Shown here in pieces: positions 16,697 to 25,455 of a DNA stretch of 32,853 bases; position 1 is the stretch's first letter, and each line of letters opens with the position of its first letter. The stretch is from contig JAHIVT010000065.1 in NCBI GenBank assembly GCA_018816555.1, positions 1 to 32,853 of the forward strand. Direction: 5' to 3'. Both the position numbers and the translations under genes were made by a program. The notes beneath the pieces are model-generated. The model ran no database searches. It saw only the letters and a list, made by a program, of their open reading frames with translations, and was not told the origin of the DNA. The DNA comes from Pseudomonadota bacterium (lineage in GTDB: Bacteria > Desulfobacterota > Desulfobulbia > Desulfobulbales > SURF-16).

Positions 16697-17395
16697 ATGG
16701 CTGTATGGGCAATTAAGCTTCATGACAAGGTTGTTAAGCAGTTTGCCATTGAGGATGGTGAGCGTCTGGTTATCGGCAGGAGTTCTGAAGCGGACGTGGT
16801 GGTTGATAATACGGCTATTTCCCGCAAGCATACTGCTCTTGAAAGAAGAAGCGGGGTCTATTTCCTGGAGGATCTCGGCAGCCTGAACGGGACCATGGTC
16901 AATGGCAAGAAGATCGATTCATGTGTGCAGCTTTTTGATGATGATGTCATCGAGGTCGGAAAATTCCTTCTGCTGCCTGCCGAGGCTTTGAAGGATGCCA
17001 AATTCGTTTCCCAGAGCGCGCCGATGGATTATGGCGATGAAACGGTTTTCGTCAACCGTGGCACTCGTTCGGCCGCTGCCCCGAAGGCCAAGGAAAAAGG
17101 GAAAGCCCCCCATCATCTGACCGTGATAAAGGGCAATGGCAGTCCGGCGGAGGTTCCCCTGCTTGGCCGCAGCAGCGTCAAGATCGGCAAGGACATCAAC
17201 TGCGACCTGCGGGTATCCGGCTGGTTTGTGGCCCAGGCCCAGTGTTATGTCATCAACCGTGATAAGAAATTTTATCTCGTCCCGCAGCGCAGCTGGGTAA
17301 AGACCTCAGTCAACGGCAATGCAGTGCGAGAGGAGCGGGAACTGCACAAAGGTGACATTATTGAAATTCGCGGGGTACAGATACGTTTTGAGTAG
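16697..17395 (+). CDS. Protein with two FHA-type domains
   Basis: The 232-residue protein has a clear N-terminal FHA domain (about 20-95) with IGRSSEADVVV, SRKHTALE and GSLNGTMVNGKKI. A Lys/Ala-rich linker follows, then a second FHA-like domain (about 135-232) with LGRSSVKIGKD and VNGNAVREERELHKGD. The second lacks the usual SxxH pair (it has VAQAQCYV), so phosphothreonine binding there may be lost. It probably acts as a cytosolic adaptor. The DDDV and DYGDETVF segments may offer phosphorylation sites (ET). The ribosome site GAGGAG at 6 bases supports the start. It lies between the FHA-cyclase and the Ser/Thr kinase. Confidence 0.85.
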   Translation: MAVWAIKLHDKVVKQFAIEDGERLVIGRSSEADVVVDNTAISRKHTALERRSGVYFLEDLGSLNGTMVNGKKIDSCVQLFDDDVIEVGKFLLLPAEALKDAKFVSQSAPMDYGDETVFVNRGTRSAAAPKAKEKGKAPHHLTVIKGNGSPAEVPLLGRSSVKIGKDINCDLRVSGWFVAQAQCYVINRDKKFYLVPQRSWVKTSVNGNAVREERELHKGDIIEIRGVQIRFE

Positions 17396-17569
17396 CGGCT
17401 GCAGATTTCGCCATATTCCGAGGTGATGCTGCCTGTGCCCTTGGATGCAGCAATTGTACCGCAACATTTGCGGTCTGTTAAAAAAGGTCTTTCCCCACTA
17501 TGCAGAAAAAACCACTGAAGGTATTTCTTCTCCCTGTATTGACTGTCATGCATATGGGTTTGTGAAATC
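17396..17569. other. Gap between FHA and kinase genes
   Basis: This 174-bp gap contains a small perfect hairpin (ACCGCA/TGCGGT near 17458-17474) without a T run, and no clear promoter or gene. Confidence 0.35.
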
Positions 17570-20035
17570 ATGCTCACCCGTTTTTTTAAAAGAGCAAGCA
17601 GGGGTTTCAAAGGATTGGAGGCTGTTGAGCCATCACCTCCGGCCGATGCCACCGAGATGATGTCCGAGTCTGCTGTCGCCAATCACGTCAACCACCTGAA
17701 CTGGCTGCCTGGTGAAGTTGTCCAGGACCGTTACCGTATTGATCGTATCTTCAGCGGCGCCATGGGCAAGGTCTATATTGCCGAACATCTGTCATGGGGC
17801 ATCTGGACGGCCATCAAGGCTCCCAAACCGGAGGTATGGGCAGACCGTGAAGGTTTGCAGCGTATCCTGACGGAGGCCAACAGCTGGATTCGTCTGGGCC
17901 TGCACCCCAATATCGCCTCCTGTTATTACGTCAAGTCAATTGCCGGCATACCCCATATCTTTATCGAATATGTGTCCGGAGGGACCCTTGAGGAATGGAT
18001 CAACAGGGGACGTTGCCAGGACATGCGAACCGCCCTGTCCATCGCCATCCAGTTCTGTAACGGCATGGAGTATACCCATTCCAAGGGGTTCATCCACCGT
18101 GACATCAAACCCCAGAATATTTTGCTCTCCAAGGACGGTCTGGTAAAAATCACGGATTTCGGCATCCTGCGTCTCATTGATGATACAAGCAGGGAGGTTG
18201 ATGCTCCGCAGAAAAAAGGACAATCCAGGGACGACACCGTCGGGTTCCGCGGCACCCCCAACTATGCCTCACCGGAACAGTTGCGTAATGCCCATAAAGT
18301 TGACCGGCGGACGGATATTTTTTCCTTCGGCCTCTGTCTGTGGATGATGTTCTGCGGCAAAAGACCATATAAGCACAATGCCCAGGGGAACTGCCCCGAA
18401 CCCGAGCCGGCAAAACCGGAAATTGTCCTGCCTGAGACGCTGAAAGATATTCTGAAAAAGTGCGTGGCCTTTCAGCAGGACGACCGTTTTCAGGATTTTA
18501 CCGAACTGAAGGAGGCTTTGAACCAGGTTTATCTCGAACTTTTCCAGGTGTCATGCCCCTATGCCATTATGGGAAAAATCGATCTGCGCGCTGAGAATAT
18601 GAATAACCGGGCGGTTTCCCTGGCGGAACTGGGCAAATACAAGGAGGCAGCCGGGTATCTTGACCGTACGCTGGAGATTAATGACTCCCTGACCGAGGCT
18701 CTCTACAACTCGTATATGATGAGATGGTGCAAAAGCACGGAAAACCCGGAGCGCCTGCTGCGCCGCATCGAGGCCAGTAAGAAGAGATTTCCCAAGCTCT
18801 CCATCTTTGACGATCTTGAAAAGGAGATTGCCGAATTTATTGAGCATGAAGGCGAGGTGCAGAGAAAAGAGCGCAACAGGGAACCCCAGCTGCTGCTCTG
18901 TTTTCCCAAGGCGCCCATGGAGATATTCCGTGATGCCCAGCTGCGCAGCTCGGTGCATCATAATATTCTTACTCTCCTGCAGAACAGGCGACTGACGGAA
19001 TGCTATGACACCCTCCTGGTCAGCTGGAGTAATGAACAGTTCAAGAAGGACAAGTTTTATTACAAGATCTATGAGCAGCTGCTGCCCGAGGGACGTAAAC
19101 GGGCGCTGTCCACGGTACAGAGGCTGATGACCCATACCGATGCCGATGCCGGTCCTGTTTCCTTTCTGGCCAGTCTGCCGGCAAGAAAGCTTGTTTTTTT
19201 CGTCGTTTCCGGGACCAGAGTACAGGTGCGGAGCGTTGGGGAGAAAAAAAAGAGTGTGCTTTTTACTGAGACGTCAAAAGCAATTACCGCACTTGCTGCC
19301 GGTCTGACCGCCCTTGCCGTGGGCCAGGAAAACGGTGCGGTCAGGTTCCGTTCTTTTAAGAGCGGGGAGCAGCAGGATGTGGCATTCGGTAAAAGCGCCA
19401 TCCTGTCCCTGGCCTTCACTCCTGACGGCAGACAGTTGTTGGCAGGGATGGCGGACGGCAACATCATGCTCTTTGAAACGGCGGACGGCAAACTGAAAAA
19501 AGTTGGCCTGTCCAAAGGAGGAGGGGTGCGCGGTCTTGCCTGGTTAAAGGATGGCAATTTTGCCGCCTCCTGTGAGGACGGCTCTTTGCGATTTTACGAT
19601 GGCCGCTCAGGTGAGTGCCGACGGGAGATCGAGGCCCACGCCCTGCCGGTGACAACGATGGCGGTGAGTGCTGATGGGACAAGAATTGCAACCGGCAGTG
19701 CCGACCGGCTGGTCAGGATCTGGGATTGCACGGCAGGCCGATGCCTGTTGACAATTGACGGTCATCAGGACGCGGTGACCGCGGTTTTATTTCTTGATGA
19801 CGGGCAGACGGTCATTTCCGGCTGTGAGGACGACATCATCCGCCTGTGGAACTGGCAGTCCGGTAAATGCAACCAGATTCTTGATGCCCGGGGAGACGGG
19901 GTCTCCACGCTGGCTCCGGGGCCGAAACCGCATACCTTTCTTTCCGGCCGCCAGGACGGGGCTATTGTCATGTGGAGCGTCATCTATCACCTGGAGTTTG
20001 ATGACGGGCTGCCCTCGGCATTGCGCAGCTTGTAG
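17570..20035 (+). CDS. Ser/Thr protein kinase with TPR-like segment and WD40 repeats
   Basis: The 821-residue protein has a Hanks-type kinase domain at about 55-325. The glycine loop is SGAMGKVYI (its first glycine replaced), the ATP lysine is K83 (TAIKAPK), the catalytic loop is HRDIKPQN (D178, N183), and DFG is at 196-198. A short TPR-like segment (NNRAVSLAELGKYKEA) lies at about 345-390, then a helical linker. The C-terminal part (about 530-815) is WD40 repeats, best seen in GSADRLVRIWDC and GCEDDIIRLWNW. No membrane segment is seen, unlike PknB-type kinases. The WD40 propeller may bind partners. The start at 17570 lacks a good ribosome site; a later start at 17657 would also keep the kinase domain. 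FHA and PP2C proteins flank it. Confidence 0.92.
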   Translation: MLTRFFKRASRGFKGLEAVEPSPPADATEMMSESAVANHVNHLNWLPGEVVQDRYRIDRIFSGAMGKVYIAEHLSWGIWTAIKAPKPEVWADREGLQRILTEANSWIRLGLHPNIASCYYVKSIAGIPHIFIEYVSGGTLEEWINRGRCQDMRTALSIAIQFCNGMEYTHSKGFIHRDIKPQNILLSKDGLVKITDFGILRLIDDTSREVDAPQKKGQSRDDTVGFRGTPNYASPEQLRNAHKVDRRTDIFSFGLCLWMMFCGKRPYKHNAQGNCPEPEPAKPEIVLPETLKDILKKCVAFQQDDRFQDFTELKEALNQVYLELFQVSCPYAIMGKIDLRAENMNNRAVSLAELGKYKEAAGYLDRTLEINDSLTEALYNSYMMRWCKSTENPERLLRRIEASKKRFPKLSIFDDLEKEIAEFIEHEGEVQRKERNREPQLLLCFPKAPMEIFRDAQLRSSVHHNILTLLQNRRLTECYDTLLVSWSNEQFKKDKFYYKIYEQLLPEGRKRALSTVQRLMTHTDADAGPVSFLASLPARKLVFFVVSGTRVQVRSVGEKKKSVLFTETSKAITALAAGLTALAVGQENGAVRFRSFKSGEQQDVAFGKSAILSLAFTPDGRQLLAGMADGNIMLFETADGKLKKVGLSKGGGVRGLAWLKDGNFAASCEDGSLRFYDGRSGECRREIEAHALPVTTMAVSADGTRIATGSADRLVRIWDCTAGRCLLTIDGHQDAVTAVLFLDDGQTVISGCEDDIIRLWNWQSGKCNQILDARGDGVSTLAPGPKPHTFLSGRQDGAIVMWSVIYHLEFDDGLPSALRSL

Positions 20036-20084
20036 CGTTTGCCCGCGAATAATTTTTTGATGGATTCGTAAAAACTTAAAATTT

Positions 20085-20155
20085 ACCACAGAGAGCACAG
20101 AGCTGACTGACTCTAATAAAAAATGTTTCTCTGTGATCTCTGTGTGCTCTGTGGT
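20085..20155. repeat. CACAGAG-type inverted repeat
   Basis: ACCACAGAGAGCACAGAG at 20085-20102 is mirrored by CTCTGTGTGCTCTGTGGT near 20138-20155, with a further CTCTGTGAT copy just before. The pair can form a long hairpin between the kinase stop and the phosphatase start. This kind of CACAGAG repeat is scattered in many bacterial genomes. Confidence 0.7.
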
Positions 20156-20273
20156 GAAAAAAGACTTTTTTCGAGTTGATCACTTTTTACTGTATGGAAA
20201 ATTTTACTCCGTAAGGACCCGCAAAAGGGACATGTGGCGACATATGCCCACCTGCCCTTACCATGGAGGCAGC

Positions 20274-21035
20274 ATGCTGCAGTTTCTTAAAAAATTCTTT
20301 GGAGCTCCCCAGAGCAGCCTTGGCTGTTTTGGCCGCACGGATACCGGCATGGTGCGGAAAAACAATGAGGACAATTTTGCCATTCTGGTTGAGCGGAACC
20401 TTTTTGTGGTTGCGGACGGGATGGGAGGCCATCAGGCGGGAGAAATTGCCAGCCGGGTGGCAACGGAGTATCTGATAAACTATTTTTCCGCAGAGAAAAT
20501 CCGCGAAATACAGGGCAATCCTGCGGCCATCCAGCATGGACTCATCGCGAGCTTTTATAAAACCAATGACAAGGTGATGGGCATGGCGGCGGAAAACCAG
20601 GATCTGCTTGGCATGGGCTGCACCCTGGTGGCCTGTCTGATCGATAGCGGTGTGGCCTCTATCTGCCATGTGGGAGATGTCCGCGCCTATCTTGACGATG
20701 GTTACATCTTAAAACAGCTCACCACCGACCATTCACTGGTGGCGGACCAGACGCTGGGGCTGGCGGATGGGGGGAAAGCGGTGGGCCGTAATATCATCAC
20801 CAGGGGGATCGGTTTTCCTTTTGCCGAAGATCCGGAGTTTCATCGGGTGCCGCTCTCTGGGGGCAATAAAATTCTACTCTGTTCCGACGGCCTGTGGGGC
20901 ATGGTCAGTGATGAGGAGATGCACCAGACCCTTGAGCGGTCCGGTTCGCCTGAGGAGGCCTGTGATGAACTTGTCCGGCAGGCCAATGCGGCAGGCGGCA
21001 AGGATAATGTTACGGCGGTGGTGGTGTTCTGCTAA
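20274..21035 (+). CDS. PP2C-type Ser/Thr protein phosphatase
   Basis: The 253-residue protein has the bacterial PP2C metal-site motifs: RTDTGMVRKNNEDN (residues 21-34), VVADGMGGH (45-53), CHVGDVRAYL, LCSDGLWGMVSD and GGKDNVTAVVV. It should dephosphorylate Ser/Thr phosphoproteins and oppose the kinase encoded just upstream. It is cytosolic with no membrane helix. The start at 20274 is chosen because GGAGG lies 4 bases before it. A longer frame from 20133 would run through the CACAGAG repeat and begins with non-domain sequence. Its stop overlaps the convergent moeA stop by 4 bp. Confidence 0.93.
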   Translation: MLQFLKKFFGAPQSSLGCFGRTDTGMVRKNNEDNFAILVERNLFVVADGMGGHQAGEIASRVATEYLINYFSAEKIREIQGNPAAIQHGLIASFYKTNDKVMGMAAENQDLLGMGCTLVACLIDSGVASICHVGDVRAYLDDGYILKQLTTDHSLVADQTLGLADGGKAVGRNIITRGIGFPFAEDPEFHRVPLSGGNKILLCSDGLWGMVSDEEMHQTLERSGSPEEACDELVRQANAAGGKDNVTAVVVFC

Positions 21036-22207
21036 TGCAGATGAACGGTCACCTTCTCACCGGCCCGGATTAAACGGCGGTTGCCGGGAATGAGAATGGT
21101 GGCGGTGGATGGTTCCGTCAGGCCGGCCGGCCGCACACAGAAGAGGCCTGAGCGGACGGTGGTGACGCCGCTTTTCAGATTCAGCACCCCTTTTTTGTGG
21201 ATAACAATATCCTGTTCCAGGATGGCCCGCACCTTTTCAGGGGTACCCCGTTTGCCCTGCAGGGCGAAAATTGCCGGCCGGACAAGCTCGTTGAACAGGA
21301 TATGCACCGCAGGCGGCGGTCCCGGCAGACTGAAGAACAGGGTTTGGTCTCTGACGCCGAAAATGGTGGCGCGCCCTGGTCTTACCTGCAGGGACCGGTA
21401 AAGGATTTTCACCCCGATCTTCTCCAGCACCTCCCCCATCAGATCATATTTTCCCGGCCCCATGCCGCCGGTGGTTATGATGACGTTGGGTTGACCCGCC
21501 TCCTGTAGTTTCATGGCGATTTGATCCGTATCATCAACTGCCGCGCCTAAATACCGGGAAATCCCTCCCGCCTGTCTGATCAGGCCATGGAGCATGGCGC
21601 GGTTGCCGCTGATGATCTGGCCCGGCAGGGGGCTTTTTTCGACAAGTTCACTGCCGGTGCAGAGAAAGAAGATTTGCGGTCTGGCAAACACCCGGACCTG
21701 GGCCATCCCCGAGGTGGCCAGCAGGTGCAGATGGAAGGGGGTAATGGCCTCTCCTTTGCGGATAATGAGCTGGCCTTTGTTCAGATCTGTCCCCACCTGT
21801 CTGATGTACCTGCCCTTTCTGCCGAATTTGAAAATGGTGACCCTGCCGTGTGCCTCCCGGCACCATTCAAAGGGAATGACCCGGTCGGCGCCGGCAGGAA
21901 CCGAACCGCCGGTCATGATGCGGATTGCTTCACCGCCTCCCAGAGCGGAGATTGTCGTGCAGCCGGCCGCAATTTCTCCGACGATGGGCAGTTCCAGGGG
22001 GGGCTTGATTCCGGCCAGGCTTTTGCCGTTGACCGCGTAGCCATCCATGGTGGATTGGCAGAAATGAGGAACCGGTATGGTGGTCAGCAGATTACACGAA
22101 GGCCTCCTGCTCAGGCAGTCCTGCAGGGGGACTGTTTCCTCGCGCACCGGGCAGACATGGTTGGTGATGAGTTTTCTGGCATCATCCAGAGAGAGAGGTT
22201 CATCCAC
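21032..22207 (-). CDS. moeA: Molybdopterin molybdenumtransferase MoeA
   Basis: The 391-residue protein shows the MoeA order of motifs: STMDGYAVNGKSL near the start, MTGGSVPAGADRVIPFE, TGSELVE, GGMGPGKYDLMGEVLEKIG and LPGPPPAV in place of the common LPGNPVSA. MoeA inserts molybdate (or tungstate) into adenylated molybdopterin. The asparagine of the usual LPGNP motif is absent, a variant seen in some family members. The gene starts with GTG at 22207 and overlaps mobA by 8 bp, implying coupling. It belongs to the hit-mobA-moeA operon and supports a molybdo- or tungstoenzyme-using anaerobe. Confidence 0.92.
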   Translation of the reverse strand: MDEPLSLDDARKLITNHVCPVREETVPLQDCLSRRPSCNLLTTIPVPHFCQSTMDGYAVNGKSLAGIKPPLELPIVGEIAAGCTTISALGGGEAIRIMTGGSVPAGADRVIPFEWCREAHGRVTIFKFGRKGRYIRQVGTDLNKGQLIIRKGEAITPFHLHLLATSGMAQVRVFARPQIFFLCTGSELVEKSPLPGQIISGNRAMLHGLIRQAGGISRYLGAAVDDTDQIAMKLQEAGQPNVIITTGGMGPGKYDLMGEVLEKIGVKILYRSLQVRPGRATIFGVRDQTLFFSLPGPPPAVHILFNELVRPAIFALQGKRGTPEKVRAILEQDIVIHKKGVLNLKSGVTTVRSGLFCVRPAGLTEPSTATILIPGNRRLIRAGEKVTVHLH

Positions 22208-22817
22208 AGTTGGTCACTTTTTCCATGAGAAACTGCAGATCTCCCACCCGGTTAATATTGTGAAAGGTCGTGAGATCGCCGGTGATGGCAAGCACCTCCT
22301 GTTCGGTCACTTTGTGCAGCTTCAGCTGTTCCAGGGTGAGGCGTATTTTCCCTTTTTTTTCTCGCAGCTGCCTGTCGATAACCGGCAGGCAGCTTTTGCG
22401 GTAGACGGCATAAAGAGGTTCAGGCCCGGCGTCAAGCCATGGCACGGCGGCGTCCCAGTTGCCGGCAAGATTGCACAGATAGGAAATCAACCTGCTGTCA
22501 ATGATCGGCATGTCGCAGCCGACAATAAATGCCTGGGCTGTTACCATATTGTGCAGGGCGGCCTGGATGCCTGCCAGTGGCCCGCTGTCGGTATGGATGT
22601 CGCCGACCATCGGCCAGCCGAGAAAGCGGTAGGTGTCCGGTGAATTGGTGACCAGCAGATGCTGCGGGAAGAGATTTTCCAGGGTCGAGGCCACATGCCT
22701 GATGATGTGGGTGCCGTGCAGCAGGGCCAGGGCCTTGTTGCTGCCGAACCTTGAGCTGGCGCCGCCGGCCAGAATAACGCCTGTTGTTTCTGCGGTTATT
22801 GTCGCCTCGGCAGACAT
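22200..22817 (-). CDS. mobA: Molybdenum cofactor guanylyltransferase MobA
   Basis: The 205-residue nucleotidyltransferase has the GTP-binding N-terminus LAGGASSRFGSNKAL (about 16-30) and the metal-binding VGCDMPIID near 100-108, followed by family-typical PLYAVYRKSCLP. MobA attaches GMP to molybdopterin to form the bis-MGD cofactor of formate dehydrogenase-type enzymes. The start (22817) follows the HIT gene stop by one base (TGATATG), and the end overlaps moeA by 8 bp. The length is normal, without a fused MobB. Confidence 0.93.
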   Translation of the reverse strand: MSAEATITAETTGVILAGGASSRFGSNKALALLHGTHIIRHVASTLENLFPQHLLVTNSPDTYRFLGWPMVGDIHTDSGPLAGIQAALHNMVTAQAFIVGCDMPIIDSRLISYLCNLAGNWDAAVPWLDAGPEPLYAVYRKSCLPVIDRQLREKKGKIRLTLEQLKLHKVTEQEVLAITGDLTTFHNINRVGDLQFLMEKVTNCG

Positions 22818-22818
22818 A

Positions 22819-23163
22819 TCAGCCCGGAGGCCAGGTCATTGTGCGGCCGCCCAGAACATGCATGTGGATATGAAAAACGGTCTGACCGGCTTCTGCGCCG
22901 TTGTTAAATACCACCCGGAAGCCGTCGCCGATGCCGTTTTCGCGGGCAAGCTTGGCGCCGATCCGCAGAACTTTGCCGATGAGCTGCTCGTCTTCACTGC
23001 CCATGGCTCCGGGGCCGGCAATGTGTTTTCTGGGAATGACGAGAAAATGCTTCGGCGCCTGGGGGGAGATATCCCAGAAGGCCATCACATCGTCATCTTC
23101 ATAGAGTTTGCTGGCCGGGATGTCGCCGTTGATGATTTTACAGAACAGGCAGTTTGGGTCCAT
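22819..23163 (-). CDS. HIT-family nucleotide-binding protein
   Basis: The 114-residue protein begins MDPNCLFCKIINGDIPASK, with family-typical FCKI and IPASK, and ends with the histidine triad HIHMHVLGGR. HIT (HINT-type) proteins hydrolyse adenosine phosphoramidates and related nucleotide conjugates. The start at 23163 is set by GAGGAG at 7 bases and by the family's usual N-terminus; upstream in-frame sequence overlaps the repeat at 23260-23306. It is the first gene of the operon with mobA and moeA. Confidence 0.95.
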   Translation of the reverse strand: MDPNCLFCKIINGDIPASKLYEDDDVMAFWDISPQAPKHFLVIPRKHIAGPGAMGSEDEQLIGKVLRIGAKLARENGIGDGFRVVFNNGAEAGQTVFHIHMHVLGGRTMTWPPG

Positions 23164-23259
23164 ATGGTAACTCCTCGGTTGGGTGTCAGAGGGATATGAT
23201 CTCGGGCAATTTGGCTGGAATGTACTGAAGCATGGTCCTGATGTCAATGTCTCAAAGCC

Positions 23260-23306
23260 GGGGACAGAATGATTTTCGCAAAAACCGCGAAAAAAATTCA
23301 GTCCCC
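23260..23306. repeat. REP-like hairpin in a divergent gap
   Basis: GGGGACAGAAT is mirrored by ATTCAGTCCCC, with an inner TTTTCGC/GCGAAAA stem, giving a 47-bp imperfect hairpin between the divergent HIT and amidohydrolase genes. The GGGGACAG...GTCCCC style resembles REP sequences mobilised by RAYT transposases. There is no T run at either end, so it is not a terminator. Confidence 0.6.
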
Positions 23307-23380
23307 TCAGTCTGAAAAACTTCTCGATAGGCATCTTTAAGTTGTTTGCGCAATCTTCCCCTTTGCGGTATTTTCAGGCC

Positions 23381-24688
23381 ATGCACAAAGAAATTGTCAT
23401 TATCAATGCAAAACTTTTCGCCCCTGACACGCCTGACGGGTTTGAGGCGGACGGGTTTATCGAGATCGGCGAGGGCCGCATTACGGCGCTCGGTCCCATG
23501 GCCCACTATGTGCCGTCCCCGTCTGCTGATATAATCGACGCGGGCGGTTCCCTGGTCATGCCCGGGCTGGTCAACGGCCATAACCATGCGGCCATGACCC
23601 TTTTCCGCGGCATGGCGGATGATCTTCCCCTCATGACCTGGCTTGAGCAGCATATTTTCCCGGCTGAGGCCCGTTTTGTCACGCCGGAGATGGTCTACTG
23701 GTGCACCAAACTTGCCGCAGCCGAGATGATCATGTCCGGCACCACCACCGTTGCCGATGCCTATTTTTATGAGGATGAGGCGGCCAGGGCCTTGGTCGAG
23801 ACGGGCATGCGCGCAGTTGCCGCCCAGGGGGTCATCGATTTCCCGGCGCCCGGCGTGCCCGATCCCGCGGAAAATGTGGCGACCGCCGCTCGATTTATTG
23901 AGCGCTGGCAGGGAAGTGAACTTCTTACTCCTGCGGTTTTCGCCCATTCACCCTACACCTGCTCAAGCCGCACCCTGGTGCGGGCCAAAGAGCTGGCCCG
24001 GGCGCGTAACGTCCCCTTTTTTATCCATCTTGCCGAAACCGGGGCGGAGAGCGGATTGCTCGCCGCAAAGTGGCAGGGGTCACCCACCGCCTATCTCCAT
24101 TCCCTTGACCTGCTTGATGAACAGACCGTCTGCGTCCATGCGGTCTGGCTTGATGAGCGGGATATCTCGCTGCTCGCCGCCAGCGGGGCTGCAGTGGTGA
24201 CCTGTCCCCAGAGCAATATGAAACTGGCCGCGGGCATTGCGCCGGTTGCCGAGCTGCTCGCCGCCGGGGTGCGGGTCGGTCTGGGCACTGATGGCTGCGC
24301 CGGCAATAATGATCTTGATCTGTTCGGCGAAATGGACACCTGCGCCAAACTGCACAAGGTCCGCTCACTGAACCCGGCCGCGGTCAAGGCCAGGGATGTT
24401 CTGCGCATGGCCACCAGCCATGGCGCCGGTCTGTTGGGATTTGCCGGGGGCGGCACCCTGGCCGCGGGCCTGCCGGCCGATGTCATCCTTATTGATCTGG
24501 ACCAGCCCCACCTCACCCCCTTTTATTCAGTGGACAATCTTGTTTATGCCGCCGGGGGCGCGGATGTGCAAAGCGTCATCATCAATGGCCGGCTCGTCAT
24601 GGCTGACAGGAAGATATTGACTTTTGACGTGGCCGAAGCTATGGAGATGGTGACCGGCATGGCAGCAGAGGTCAGAAAGATTCGCTAA
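23381..24688 (+). CDS. Amidohydrolase, SAH/MTA deaminase-like
   Basis: The 435-residue protein (start at ATG 23381, MHKEIVIINAKLF) has the metal-dependent amidohydrolase fold. Metal ligands are H67 and H69 (NGHNHAAM); further motifs are HLAETGAES, CVHAVWLDE and the Asp in GLGTDGCAGNNDLDLFGEM. PQSNMKLA and this last segment match the 5-methylthioadenosine/S-adenosylhomocysteine deaminase group, which releases ammonia from adenosyl thioethers in methyl-cycle salvage. Guanine- or chloro-triazine-type substrates cannot be excluded. The ribosome site is weak; a TTG at 23342 would add 13 unlikely residues. Confidence 0.88.
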   Translation: MHKEIVIINAKLFAPDTPDGFEADGFIEIGEGRITALGPMAHYVPSPSADIIDAGGSLVMPGLVNGHNHAAMTLFRGMADDLPLMTWLEQHIFPAEARFVTPEMVYWCTKLAAAEMIMSGTTTVADAYFYEDEAARALVETGMRAVAAQGVIDFPAPGVPDPAENVATAARFIERWQGSELLTPAVFAHSPYTCSSRTLVRAKELARARNVPFFIHLAETGAESGLLAAKWQGSPTAYLHSLDLLDEQTVCVHAVWLDERDISLLAASGAAVVTCPQSNMKLAAGIAPVAELLAAGVRVGLGTDGCAGNNDLDLFGEMDTCAKLHKVRSLNPAAVKARDVLRMATSHGAGLLGFAGGGTLAAGLPADVILIDLDQPHLTPFYSVDNLVYAAGGADVQSVIINGRLVMADRKILTFDVAEAMEMVTGMAAEVRKIR

Positions 24689-24745
24689 GCAGAGCCATCA
24701 TTCCAACAATCATTAAACAATCATCAAAAACCAAAAGACGGATAT

Positions 24746-25441
24746 ATGAACCACGACACAACAGCGGCGGCAACACCCGCCTGGCATATTCACCGCAGGC
24801 TCTACGACTGGGTTCTGCACTGGGCGGACACCCCCTATGGCCTGCCCGCCCTCATGCTGATCTCCTTTGCGGAGAGCAGCTTTTTCCCCATCCCGCCGGA
24901 TATTCTGCTCATCGCCCTGGTGATGGGCGCCACATCGCGCTGGTGGCGCTTTGCCCTCTGGTGCACATTGGCCTCGGTTGTGGGAGGGATCGCCGGCTAC
25001 GGCATCGGCGTGTTTGCCTGGGAGACGCTGGGTAAGTGGATTGTGGAAAATATCACTCATGTGCAGCTGGTACCGATCAACGGCAGGCAAGATATCGCCC
25101 TGCCGTCATACATCGTCAACACCTTCGGCCAGAGTCTGGGGGGGGAATATCTCTTCCAGGTATATGACAAGTGGAACGCCTGGATCGTCTATATCTTCGG
25201 ATTGACACCGCTGCCGTACAAACTGGTCACCATCACCGCGGGCGTAGCCAAGATCAATATGCCGATTTTTATTCTGACCTCGATTGCGGCCCGGGCCACC
25301 CGTTTCTTTGCCGTGGCCTGGGTGCTGAAAAAATGGGGTAAGCCTGCCAAGGCCTTTATTGACCGCTATTTCAACCTGCTCTGTGTCGCCTTTGTGGTGC
25401 TGCTGATCGGCGGCTTTGCGGTACTGAAGCTGGTGATGTGA
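24746..25441 (+). CDS. YqaA/DedA-type (VTT domain) membrane protein
   Basis: The 231-residue membrane protein has about five hydrophobic segments. The VTT/DedA signature region includes SFAESSFFPIPPDILLIALVMG, broken by the family's proline-rich re-entrant turn, then a Gly-rich VVGGIAGYGIGVFAWE. The C-terminal part has GLTPLPYKLVTITAGVAKI, typical of the YqaA branch. DedA-superfamily proteins are linked to flipping of undecaprenyl-phosphate or phosphatidyl lipids and to envelope homeostasis; the substrate is unknown here. It ends 14 bp from the convergent pcm gene. Confidence 0.88.
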   Translation: MNHDTTAAATPAWHIHRRLYDWVLHWADTPYGLPALMLISFAESSFFPIPPDILLIALVMGATSRWWRFALWCTLASVVGGIAGYGIGVFAWETLGKWIVENITHVQLVPINGRQDIALPSYIVNTFGQSLGGEYLFQVYDKWNAWIVYIFGLTPLPYKLVTITAGVAKINMPIFILTSIAARATRFFAVAWVLKKWGKPAKAFIDRYFNLLCVAFVVLLIGGFAVLKLVM

Positions 25442-25455
25442 TTGGGAGGTGGCTG

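Noticed and set aside
20133-20273. Longer N-terminus for the PP2C phosphatase
   Set aside because: It runs through the CACAGAG repeat and lacks a ribosome site; GGAGG before 20274 is well placed.
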